From positions 62,001 to 126,000 of the forward strand of contig CAMVDX010000004.1 in assembly GCA_947166355.1 (NCBI GenBank): a stretch of DNA of 64,000 nt, in the 5' to 3' direction. The notes under the pieces were generated by a model. It had not been told where the DNA came from. It made no database searches and saw only the letters and a list, made by a program, of their open reading frames with translations. This DNA comes from an uncultured Treponema sp. Lineage in GTDB: Bacteria; Spirochaetota; Spirochaetia; Treponematales; Treponemataceae. The position numbers and the translations under genes were made by a program. Below are positions 8,455 to 16,104 of the stretch, piece by piece. The stretch's first letter is position 1, and each line of letters opens with the position of its first letter.

Positions 8455-9852
8455 ATGGAATTCTATGATTTGACTCCTACAAACGAAAATGTTTATCAGA
8501 CTTTTATTGATGATAAAATAGGGCGCAATCCTAAAGTATTCAAATTTATTTCGCTTATAAATAGGATCAATTCCTCTTGTTCTATATCATTGGATGGTTC
8601 ATGGGGAAGCGGAAAAACAATATTTGTTAAGCAAGTAAAAATGGTTCTAGATGCCTTAAACCAATATAAGGCAAAAAGTGATTTTACGAATCAACAAGAA
8701 GAGGCTGTTAAAACTGTATTTACTAGACTTACGGATAAAAATACTTCTATAGATTCTATAAAGCCTCATGTTTGTGTTTATTATGATGCATGGGAAAATG
8801 ACAACGATACAGATCCATTGATATCGCTTGTGCACGGTATTGTGAAAGATTTTTCATGTGGCTACAAATTTGAGCATGCACCGGATTTAGGAAAAGTTGC
8901 GGCTTCTCTTGCTATGGGATTTGCATCAGCAATAACAAATGTAGATGTTCACCAAATATTTGATGATTGTCACTTTACAAATGATTTAGAAGAATTTGAG
9001 AAAACAAAAGCGTTAGATCAGACAATTTCTGAAATGTTAGGCTCATTGCTGCCAGAACATGGTGATAGGCTTATTATATTTATAGATGAATTGGATAGAT
9101 GTAAACCGACATTTGCTGTTAAGCTTTTAGAAAGAGTTAAACATTATTTTACTAATGAGAAGATAACATTTGTTTTCTCGACAAATGTAAAAGAATTGTC
9201 TAATACAATAAAGAATCTGTACGGTTCAAATTTCAATTCGGACAGATATTTAGACAAATTCTTTGATTTAAGACTTTCATTGCCACCAATTGATATCAGT
9301 GAATATTTATCTAAATTAGGATATTGGGAAGAAAATGTAATTTTAAAAAAGATATTTAACGATTATTCATTTTCAATGCGTGAAATATGCAGATTTCTTA
9401 AAATATATGAACTTGCTAAACCTTCAGATTTTGCAGTAAATTCTGTTCCATACTCACAAGAGTGTAATTATGGCTTTAAAATTCTTGAATATTGCGTTTT
9501 ACCTCTCCTTATTGCATTACAAATTACGGATTCACAAAAACTGAGTGATTTTATTAATGGCAGGAATTCAAAACCATTAATCGATTTATTGGGGAATATT
9601 CATTATCCTTATCTTGATATATTAAACATTAATTCAATGCCTATTTACAAAGAAAAAGGTGAAGTATGCCAGAAAGATGTAATCAACTGTTTGTACGAAA
9701 AGATATATAATCCTAATTTTTCAATTGATATGAGTAAATATGGAAATAATTTGAATGTTATAGAATTTCAGCCACTGCTGGTAAAAATAATTCATGATAG
9801 TTTTTCATTAATCTCAGAGTTTAATATAGCGCAAGATAAAACAAGGAAATAA
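8455..9852 (+). CDS. KAP family P-loop NTPase (divergent, KAP-2)
   Basis: 465 residues. Walker A is DGSWGSGKT near residue 45, then YYDAWENDNDTDPL, a conserved KAP motif, and Walker B IIFIDELDRCKPTFAVKLLERVKHYF near 205. It is clearly a different lineage from the two near-duplicate KAP genes at 10793 and 16105 and lacks their LSRQPYLDLL start. KAP NTPases include F-plasmid PifA (phage T7 exclusion) and QatA of the Qatuor defence system, and some associate with membranes; residues ~145-165 here are only mildly hydrophobic. The start is supported by GGAGG 10 bases upstream. An HNH gene follows after 2 bases, so the pair is probably co-expressed. Confidence 0.85.
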   Translation: MEFYDLTPTNENVYQTFIDDKIGRNPKVFKFISLINRINSSCSISLDGSWGSGKTIFVKQVKMVLDALNQYKAKSDFTNQQEEAVKTVFTRLTDKNTSIDSIKPHVCVYYDAWENDNDTDPLISLVHGIVKDFSCGYKFEHAPDLGKVAASLAMGFASAITNVDVHQIFDDCHFTNDLEEFEKTKALDQTISEMLGSLLPEHGDRLIIFIDELDRCKPTFAVKLLERVKHYFTNEKITFVFSTNVKELSNTIKNLYGSNFNSDRYLDKFFDLRLSLPPIDISEYLSKLGYWEENVILKKIFNDYSFSMREICRFLKIYELAKPSDFAVNSVPYSQECNYGFKILEYCVLPLLIALQITDSQKLSDFINGRNSKPLIDLLGNIHYPYLDILNINSMPIYKEKGEVCQKDVINCLYEKIYNPNFSIDMSKYGNNLNVIEFQPLLVKIIHDSFSLISEFNIAQDKTRK

Positions 9853-9854
9853 AA

Positions 9855-10796
9855 ATGTCCAAGATACATTGTATTATTTGTCATTCTGATAATGTAGATT
9901 CATCTGATGAACATGTAATTCCTGAAGCTTTGGGTGGAACATATCATATTTATAATGTATGTAAATCTTGTAATTCAAAAATAGGTACTGCAGTAGATAT
10001 AAAACTAGTGGATCATATTTTGATGAAAATTTGCCGTGAGAACAATAACTTGACAGGAAAAACCGGTAAATTGCCTTCTTTTTTGTGTGAACAAATAGTA
10101 CATCCAAAGACTGATGAAAATACAAAAATGAAATTTTATTATGATGAAGAGCAGAATTTAAAATTAAAATTTATAACAAGCGAACAAAGCAATCTCAAAG
10201 ACGATGGAACAGGAACATTTTCAATAATGGTAGATGATTCGGAAAGAAACAAACTGGATGAAATTATAAATAAAAAAAGAGTAAAACTGGAAAAAAAAGG
10301 GCTTCATCTTAATATCTCTGAACCTAAAAGTCATTCTCAAAAAGGCATAGAGGTTCAAGGGAGTCTTTCAGTTGATTTAGAAAAGTTTAAAATTGGTCTA
10401 CTGAAAATTGCATATGAATCTTTATGTGATTTATGTCCTGATTATGAAAAAGACGCAGATGCTAAAGAAATAGCAAGTATTTTAAAAAATGCTCAATATG
10501 ATAAAGTTATAAAGTATGCAAATATTGGATGTGGTTTTGAGAATATTGAAATCTTCGATACCTTAAGAGTACTTCAAATTGATACTAAGAATAAACATTT
10601 AATTTATTATATTTTCTTAGAACAATCAGGGTTATATTGTTTCATATCGTTATTTGAAACGATTTTTTTAGGCATTAAAATGTCTGAAATTAACTACATT
10701 GGCAAATATTGTGTTTATGCTATTACAAATGACTATAAAAATAAAAAATGTAATAAATATAGATTTTCGCCACAAAACGGACTTGAATTATTATGA
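9855..10796 (+). CDS. HNH endonuclease-type protein
   Basis: 313 residues. The N-terminus has CIICHSDNVDSSDEHVIPEALGG followed by VCKSCNSKIGTAVD: two CxxC zinc pairs around the EHVIPxxLGG catalytic segment of HNH nucleases common in phage-defence loci. The rest (~60-313) has no family I can name. It starts 2 bases after KAP-2 and its stop overlaps the next KAP gene (ATGA), placing it between two different KAP NTPases in one transcript. DNA cleavage is predicted from the motif. Confidence 0.75.
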   Translation: MSKIHCIICHSDNVDSSDEHVIPEALGGTYHIYNVCKSCNSKIGTAVDIKLVDHILMKICRENNNLTGKTGKLPSFLCEQIVHPKTDENTKMKFYYDEEQNLKLKFITSEQSNLKDDGTGTFSIMVDDSERNKLDEIINKKRVKLEKKGLHLNISEPKSHSQKGIEVQGSLSVDLEKFKIGLLKIAYESLCDLCPDYEKDADAKEIASILKNAQYDKVIKYANIGCGFENIEIFDTLRVLQIDTKNKHLIYYIFLEQSGLYCFISLFETIFLGIKMSEINYIGKYCVYAITNDYKNKKCNKYRFSPQNGLELL

Positions 10797-12223
10797 AAGA
10801 TTACCTTTCCCGCCAACCATATCTCGATCTTCTCAAATCAATAATTGAAAATCAAAAAGACAATCCGATTGGCTATTCTTTTGCGATTGACGGTGAATGG
10901 GGTTCTGGAAAGACCTGGATTTTGCAAGAGCTTGAAAAGCAGCTTTTAGAAGAGAATGATAATAAATATTTAATCTTCCATTACAATGCCTGGGAGAATG
11001 ATTTCTATGATGAACCTTTAGTTGCTATTCTTTCAGTGATGATTGAGAAACTGAATCAAGTTACATCTCAAAAATCTATTTATGAAGCTGCTATAGATGA
11101 ATTATTAAAACAAGCTTCTGCTGATTTACTTACTTTAATTTCTGGAATTGTAAAGGAAGTTACCAAAATTGATGCAGAGAAAATTATAAAACGCAAAAAA
11201 GGATTTTTCCGTAGAATTAAAGAAAATACAAAACTATCTACAAAAAATATTAATACATTAGTTCCATTGCAGCATACTTTACAGGAAGTCCATAATAATC
11301 TTAAAAGGCTTTCTGAAAAGTTCCATATAATCCTTGTAGTTGACGAATTAGACCGCTGCCTGCCTGAATATGCAATAAAAGTTTTAGAAAGACTTCATCA
11401 TATTTGTAATAAAATGCCGGTAATTCAGATATTGGCAATAAACAAAGGACACTTGGCAGACAACATATCAAGTGTTTTTGGAAAAAAGTTTTATAATTCC
11501 CCATATTCAGTTGAGCTGACTAATCAATTTGCTGAATCATATTTACAAAAATTTGTTGATGCAATAATCCCTTTGCCTAATGGGCATCCAGATTCAAAAT
11601 TAGAAATACTTAATGGGTTAGAAGAAAAATATAATCCATATATTCGACCAGATAATATAGGACGCCCTTTTATAAATCTCGATGAACCTTTTGTTGCGGA
11701 TTGTATTTCTTCGATAATGAATGGAGTAGATAGAAGGCTCCAAGAAAAGATTTTTAAGCAAGTGGCCTTGTGTCACGAATTAACGATACAAAGTGGCATT
11801 GCAATTGAAGAAGAAAGAATTACTTACGCATTCTTAATTTATGAACTATTGTCTTGTATTACAAAATATGTATTACATTCTAATACAATGTTCTTTGTCC
11901 GAGAAGCAGCTACAAAACAAAGTTTTATTCTATCGTTATACCAAGTTGATGGAATGTCAAAAACTGTATATGAGACGGAACATAGTTCAATAATTTCAAA
12001 TATAGAAGCATTCTTCAGTGTTCCTAAAATCCAAAATCAGGCAGGTCAATTCATTGATACTGTTTTTATAAGAGATACAAAATCCTATTTAATGGCTTTT
12101 TTTATAGATAAACTAAAATTCCCTTATTGGACTTTTGAAAGTGCTGTATGGGGATGGATTGAAGAAGACAAAGTATTTCTTAAGAAATATGATGAAATTA
12201 TGAATATGCTTGTAAAAAAATAA
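10793..12223 (+). CDS. KAP family P-loop NTPase (KAP copy C, intact)
   Basis: 476 residues. The N-terminal signature is YLSRQPYLDLLKSII, Walker A is DGEWGSGKTWIL near residue 38, the KAP motif is FHYNAWENDFYDEPL near 70, and Walker B is IILVVDELDRCLPEYAIKVLERLHH near 183. Its first ~390 residues are close to the copy at 16105, with almost identical stretches around both nucleotide motifs; the C-terminal ~90 residues differ, possibly the specificity part. It overlaps the HNH gene by 4 bases, so translation is coupled. RhuM follows 18 bases later. KAP NTPases are known in phage exclusion, but the role here is inferred from context. Confidence 0.85.
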   Translation: MKDYLSRQPYLDLLKSIIENQKDNPIGYSFAIDGEWGSGKTWILQELEKQLLEENDNKYLIFHYNAWENDFYDEPLVAILSVMIEKLNQVTSQKSIYEAAIDELLKQASADLLTLISGIVKEVTKIDAEKIIKRKKGFFRRIKENTKLSTKNINTLVPLQHTLQEVHNNLKRLSEKFHIILVVDELDRCLPEYAIKVLERLHHICNKMPVIQILAINKGHLADNISSVFGKKFYNSPYSVELTNQFAESYLQKFVDAIIPLPNGHPDSKLEILNGLEEKYNPYIRPDNIGRPFINLDEPFVADCISSIMNGVDRRLQEKIFKQVALCHELTIQSGIAIEEERITYAFLIYELLSCITKYVLHSNTMFFVREAATKQSFILSLYQVDGMSKTVYETEHSSIISNIEAFFSVPKIQNQAGQFIDTVFIRDTKSYLMAFFIDKLKFPYWTFESAVWGWIEEDKVFLKKYDEIMNMLVKK

Positions 12224-12241
12224 TTTTGGAGAATAAAACAG

Positions 12242-13249
12242 ATGGCTGAAACAAATAATATAGTTTTTTATCAAACAGAAAATGCAGATGTCGTTGTGAA
12301 TGTCGTTTACAAAGATGAAACTTTCTGGCTTTCTCAGAAAGCAATGGCAGCCGTGTTTGATGTAAATCCACAGGCAATTACAAAGCATTTATCAAATATT
12401 TATGAAGAGCAGGAACTTGTGAAAGACTCAACTTGTTCCATTTTGGAACAAGTTCAAAAAGAAGGAAATCGTAATGTAAAGCGTTCTGTTGAGTTTTATA
12501 ATCTTGATGCAATAATCGCTGTAGGCTATCGTGTAAACTCAAAAAAGGCTACGAAATTCCGTCAGTGGGCTACGAAAACGCTGCGTGAATACATAACAAA
12601 AGGCTTTGTGTTAAACGAAAAGCTTTTGAAAAACGGTAAGCAATTCGGGCAAGACTATTTTGATGAGTTGCTCGAAAAAATCCGAGAGATTCGGGCAAGT
12701 GAAAGGCGTGCCTATCAGAAAATTACTGATATTTTTGAGCAGTGCAGTTGTGATTATGATAAAGATAGTGAAATAACCAAGAATTTTTATGCATTTGTCC
12801 AGAATAAACTTCATTTTGCGGTAAGTGGAAATACAGCTGCCGAAATTGTCTATAATCGTGCAGACTCTCAAAAAGAACATATGGGGCTTACAAGCTGGAA
12901 AAACTCTCCGAATGGAAAGATTTACAAAAGTGATGTAACAATTGCAAAGAATTATCTTAATGAAAAAGAAATCTCTCGTTTGAACAGGCTTGTAACAATG
13001 TTTATTGATTATGCGGAATTGCAGGCAGAAGACGGTAATCTGATGAAAATGCAGGACTGTGTTGATGCTGTGAATATGTTTTTACAGAATAACCGCCAGA
13101 AAGTTCTTGAATCAAAAGGAAAAATAAGCCATGAGCACGCAATTGAAAAAGCTCACCATGAGTATGAAATCTTTCGAGTAATTCAGGATAGGGAATACAT
13201 TTCGGAATTTGACAGACAAACTAAGAGAATTGAGGAAGATTCAAAATGA
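12242..13249 (+). CDS. virulence RhuM family protein
   Basis: 335 residues of the RhuM family (first named from a Salmonella pathogenicity island). The N-terminus is a BRO/KilA-like DNA-binding region (FWLSQKAMAAVFDVNPQAITKHLSNIY), then SVEFYNLDAIIAVGYRVNSKKATKFRQWAT, then a helical C-terminus with HFAVSGNTAAEIVYNRAD and a terminal SHEHAIEKAHHEYE segment. Biochemical function is unknown; such genes are common in restriction and toxin-antitoxin neighbourhoods. TTGGAG lies upstream. Its stop overlaps the start of a membrane protein (ATGA), suggesting the two act together. The codon composition is richer in GC than the flanking genes, hinting at separate acquisition. Confidence 0.85.
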   Translation: MAETNNIVFYQTENADVVVNVVYKDETFWLSQKAMAAVFDVNPQAITKHLSNIYEEQELVKDSTCSILEQVQKEGNRNVKRSVEFYNLDAIIAVGYRVNSKKATKFRQWATKTLREYITKGFVLNEKLLKNGKQFGQDYFDELLEKIREIRASERRAYQKITDIFEQCSCDYDKDSEITKNFYAFVQNKLHFAVSGNTAAEIVYNRADSQKEHMGLTSWKNSPNGKIYKSDVTIAKNYLNEKEISRLNRLVTMFIDYAELQAEDGNLMKMQDCVDAVNMFLQNNRQKVLESKGKISHEHAIEKAHHEYEIFRVIQDREYISEFDRQTKRIEEDSK

Positions 13250-13881
13250 AAATTTCAGATTTGACAGAACTAAAAATTATAAAGCATTACGATATTTTCA
13301 ATGAGCTTATATGTCTAATTCTTTTTTTAGACATATTCTTAAATTTTTATTACGGTGAAACAATTTTAACATACAAAAATTGGGATAGCATATTTTCAGT
13401 ATCGAATTTTGGCATAATGTTATGCTTTATTTTGGGATTTTACGTATATAGGCATTGTTTTTCTGTTTTTGGTTGTTCTTGTATATATAAGCTTCTCTTT
13501 TATCTAAATTATAAACGAGAGATAATACTTAATAATAAAAATATGACTTCTCAGAATGGTTATGAGAATGTTGAATATGCTAAACATCTTTCGTTTGATG
13601 AGAAAAATGAATTTTTAGAGAAGCGAATTAATTCATTTTTGAAAGCTAAAAGAAAGGTACTAAGAATTTCGACTGTATCTGTTGGTAACCTTATGCTATG
13701 CCTTACGGAACTGATATTACATCATAATATAAAAACTATTTATAAAAGTTTACCGATATTTTGGCATATTTTTATTACATTAATGATTTTGAGTTTTATT
13801 CTTAGATGTGTTTTTATTATTCATGAAGGCTACTTAATTTATTGGAACGATAAGATTTATTGCCATAAGCCAATGAAATAA
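13246..13881 (+). CDS. hypothetical multi-pass membrane protein
   Basis: 211 residues, no recognised family. Four hydrophobic segments are visible: ~18-38 (FNELICLILFLDIFLNFYY), ~52-72 (SVSNFGIMLCFILGFYVY), ~140-157 (STVSVGNLMLCLTELIL) and ~170-192 (IFWHIFITLMILSFILRCVF). A charged cytoplasmic-type loop (~85-135) separates the two pairs. It is translationally coupled to RhuM by a 4-base overlap. It could be a membrane effector or partner of RhuM; no motif supports a specific role. Confidence 0.6.
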   Translation: MKISDLTELKIIKHYDIFNELICLILFLDIFLNFYYGETILTYKNWDSIFSVSNFGIMLCFILGFYVYRHCFSVFGCSCIYKLLFYLNYKREIILNNKNMTSQNGYENVEYAKHLSFDEKNEFLEKRINSFLKAKRKVLRISTVSVGNLMLCLTELILHHNIKTIYKSLPIFWHIFITLMILSFILRCVFIIHEGYLIYWNDKIYCHKPMK

Positions 13882-13936
13882 TGATAAAACTGTGGAAGAA
13901 TTGCATATTAATTATTACGCTTTTCTTCTAAGTTTC

Positions 13937-13965
13937 TTGACAATTTGTAAATCTGCTCATATATT
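13937..13965 (+). promoter_or_regulatory. sigma-70 promoter of higBA
   Basis: TTGACA at 13937-13942, a 17-base spacer and TATATT at 13960-13965, a near-consensus promoter 20 bases before the HigB ATG. It lies after the membrane protein gene and gives the toxin-antitoxin pair its own transcription. Confidence 0.75.
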
Positions 13966-13983
13966 ATAACCATATAGGTTATA
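13965..13983. promoter_or_regulatory. palindromic operator of higBA
   Basis: TATAACC-ATATA-GGTTATA is a perfect 7-base inverted repeat with a 5-base centre. It abuts the -10 box and ends 1 base before the HigB start codon. This is where HigA-type antitoxins bind to repress their own promoter, so autoregulation is inferred. Confidence 0.7.
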
Positions 13984-13984
13984 C

Positions 13985-14293
13985 ATGGAAGTCATTTTTA
14001 AAAATGAACATTTGGAAGTATTGTATACATCTGGAAAATCCTCTAAATATAAAAAAGTTCCTGCACAAGTTGTAAGAAAATTTCCTATGGCTGTAAGGAT
14101 TTTGCAGCAGCTTAAAGTAATTCAGGATATATGGAGATATCCCGGATATAATTTTGAAAAATTAGAAGGAACAAATCAGTATTCCATGCGAATGGACAGA
14201 ACATGGCGGCTGATTATGGAAATTGATTGGACTAATGAAGAGAAAACTGTCGGAATCATTGGTCTTGAAGATTTATCACATCACTATCAGTGA
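13985..14293 (+). CDS. higB: HigB-type toxin (RelE superfamily)
   Basis: 102 residues, normal for the HigB/RelE group of ribosome-dependent mRNA interferases. Visible features: YKKVPAQVVRKFPMAVRILQQL (helical N-terminal part), the core strands YSMRMDRTWRLIMEIDW and the terminal GIIGLEDLSHHY, typical of HigB. The RBS is weak. Toxin-first order, as in higBA, and its TGA overlaps a possible GTG start of the antitoxin frame. A strong promoter and palindrome precede it. Confidence 0.85.
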   Translation: MEVIFKNEHLEVLYTSGKSSKYKKVPAQVVRKFPMAVRILQQLKVIQDIWRYPGYNFEKLEGTNQYSMRMDRTWRLIMEIDWTNEEKTVGIIGLEDLSHHYQ

Positions 14294-14307
14294 TTAAGGT
14301 GCATAGT

Positions 14308-15423
14308 ATGAACGCAAAAGAGTTAAAACCATTTTACAATGTCGGTCCGGGAGATTTTATTTTAGATTTTTTAGATTCATTTGGATGGACTCAAAATGAT
14401 TTGGCTGAGGTAACAGGTTTCAGCTTAAAGACTGTAAATCTTCTCATTAACAATAAACAGGGAATTACTCCGGAAACAGCCGTAACGCTTGAAAAGGTTT
14501 TTGGTTCACCTGCCGATTTCTGGATAGAAGTTGATGCAAAATACCAGATTCGTAGACGAGAAGAGCAGGATTCTGAAAAGAATGAACTGACTGCTAGAAA
14601 GGCAATGCTCAGAAAATATATGCCTGTTGCAGAAATGAAAAAGAAAGGCTGGTTCTTGTATGATATAAACACTCTGGATGGAATAGAAAAAGAATGCCTT
14701 CGTATATTCAATCAAAAAACAATTCCAGAAGAGGATTATAATCAGAACTATAAGTTTTGTGCGCGCCAGACAAAGTTTGATTATGATTATACAAAGTGGT
14801 ACAGCAAAACTTGGTTTGAATTTGCAAAATTAAATGCTGCATCCTTTGAATTACCCAAATACGACAAAAAGAAATTAGAATCGATTGCAGCTCATCTTTA
14901 TGATTACACAACGAAAGAAAATGGCGTTTCGGAGCTTATTGATGATTTACTTTCCTGCGGTGTTGGGTTCTTTGTTTTGAGCCATTTGCAGAAAACATAT
15001 CTTGATGGTGCTGCTTTTATATGCAAAAATAATCCTTTTGTTGTTTACACTTGTCGTTATGACAGAATTGATAACTTCTGGTTTGTTGTTGCTCATGAAA
15101 TCGCTCATGTTTTGAATCATTATGATTTCTTGAATGAACCATTCTTAGATAATCTTGATGAAAAGGCAGAAAACGAGCGAGAAAAACAAGCGGATTTTTG
15201 TGCCGGAAGGTATTTGAATCAAGATAAAGTTATCGAAGTCGGACAGCAATATGGAAAATACTTAAATGCTTCAAGACTAAATCTTATAAGCGAGCAATCG
15301 CAAGTTTCCGTACCTGTTGCTCTTGGAATGTTGCAGCATTTCGGTTTATTGGACTGGCGTCAATTTGCAAAATATAAAGAACATGTGAAGGACTTGATTC
15401 CGAGTGAATTAGTTAGAGGATAA
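14308..15423 (+). CDS. HigA-type antitoxin fused to an ImmA/IrrE metallopeptidase domain
   Basis: About 371 residues. Residues ~15-85 are an XRE helix-turn-helix (WTQNDLAEVTGFSLKTVNLLINNKQGITPETAVTLE; GSPADFWI is typical of HigA). The C-terminal half is a COG2856/ImmA-like zinc peptidase with FVVAHEIAHVLNHY (HExxH-type) and a downstream EREKQADFCAGRYL motif supplying the third ligand. The fusion is far longer than a plain HigA (~100 residues) and suggests antitoxin control by proteolysis. I chose ATG 14308 because AAGG lies 8 bases upstream; an in-frame GTG at 14290 overlapping the higB stop is the alternative. A PD-(D/E)XK gene follows after 2 bases. Confidence 0.8.
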   Translation: MNAKELKPFYNVGPGDFILDFLDSFGWTQNDLAEVTGFSLKTVNLLINNKQGITPETAVTLEKVFGSPADFWIEVDAKYQIRRREEQDSEKNELTARKAMLRKYMPVAEMKKKGWFLYDINTLDGIEKECLRIFNQKTIPEEDYNQNYKFCARQTKFDYDYTKWYSKTWFEFAKLNAASFELPKYDKKKLESIAAHLYDYTTKENGVSELIDDLLSCGVGFFVLSHLQKTYLDGAAFICKNNPFVVYTCRYDRIDNFWFVVAHEIAHVLNHYDFLNEPFLDNLDEKAENEREKQADFCAGRYLNQDKVIEVGQQYGKYLNASRLNLISEQSQVSVPVALGMLQHFGLLDWRQFAKYKEHVKDLIPSELVRG

Positions 15424-15425
15424 AA

Positions 15426-16103
15426 ATGACTAATACAGAAAAAGGGACGTTTTATGAAAAAGGAATAGAATTTTTAATTCGCCAAAATCCCAAACTTTAT
15501 TTTGATAATACAAAAATAGAATGGAATGCAAAAATAAAAGGAAATTCTGGTGTTGAACATCAAATTGATATTTTATTAACAACTGGGGAAGAATTGACAT
15601 TAATAGAATGCAAGAATCATAAAAGAACCATAGGTTATGATGTTGTTGCCAAAATGGATTCAATACTAAATGATATTAATAATTCAAAAGGTATAATTTA
15701 TAGCATGTCAGGTTTTAGTTCAGGGGCAGAAAAATATGCTGTTTCTAAACCAATAAAATTAATATCAATGAATGAAAAAGAAATCATTTTTCAAGGTTGT
15801 ATATATGCTTTGAAAAAGTGTCTTCCTAATCTAGATGATCCTGTTCAAAAATATTTTGTAATAATGGAACAATTGGGTAATTCAACAACAGGTAAATATC
15901 AATTACAAAATTTTGGGAATTTTGGGTATGCGTTTGTAATTTATGAATCTATATCAGATGCAAAAAAATATTGTGATAATGGGTACAATATTTTTCCTCT
16001 TTCTTCTGAGCATTTAAGAATATTAAACAGTTTTGCAAAAATTAAAAACAAAATGTTATTGATATATACTAACGGTAATTTATATCCATTCGTAGGTCTA
16101 TAG
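15426..16103 (+). CDS. PD-(D/E)XK endonuclease-like protein (Mrr-like)
   Basis: 225 residues. GTFYEKGIEFLI at the N-terminus matches the leading helix of Mrr-type restriction endonucleases. The catalytic core is EHQIDILLTT (Asp) followed by LTLIECKNHKRTIGYDVVAKM (E-x-K), then SKGIIYSMSGFSSGAEKYA as in Mrr-cat domains. The C-terminal ~90 residues are unassigned. It likely cleaves DNA, perhaps modified DNA as Mrr does. It starts 2 bases after higA and ends 1 base before an intact KAP gene: the fourth nuclease-KAP pair. Confidence 0.8.
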   Translation: MTNTEKGTFYEKGIEFLIRQNPKLYFDNTKIEWNAKIKGNSGVEHQIDILLTTGEELTLIECKNHKRTIGYDVVAKMDSILNDINNSKGIIYSMSGFSSGAEKYAVSKPIKLISMNEKEIIFQGCIYALKKCLPNLDDPVQKYFVIMEQLGNSTTGKYQLQNFGNFGYAFVIYESISDAKKYCDNGYNIFPLSSEHLRILNSFAKIKNKMLLIYTNGNLYPFVGL

Positions 16104-16104
16104 A

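Noticed and set aside
8455-12223. KAP genes as a Qatuor (qatABCD) system
   Set aside because: No QueC-like or TatD-like gene is present near any KAP gene in the window.
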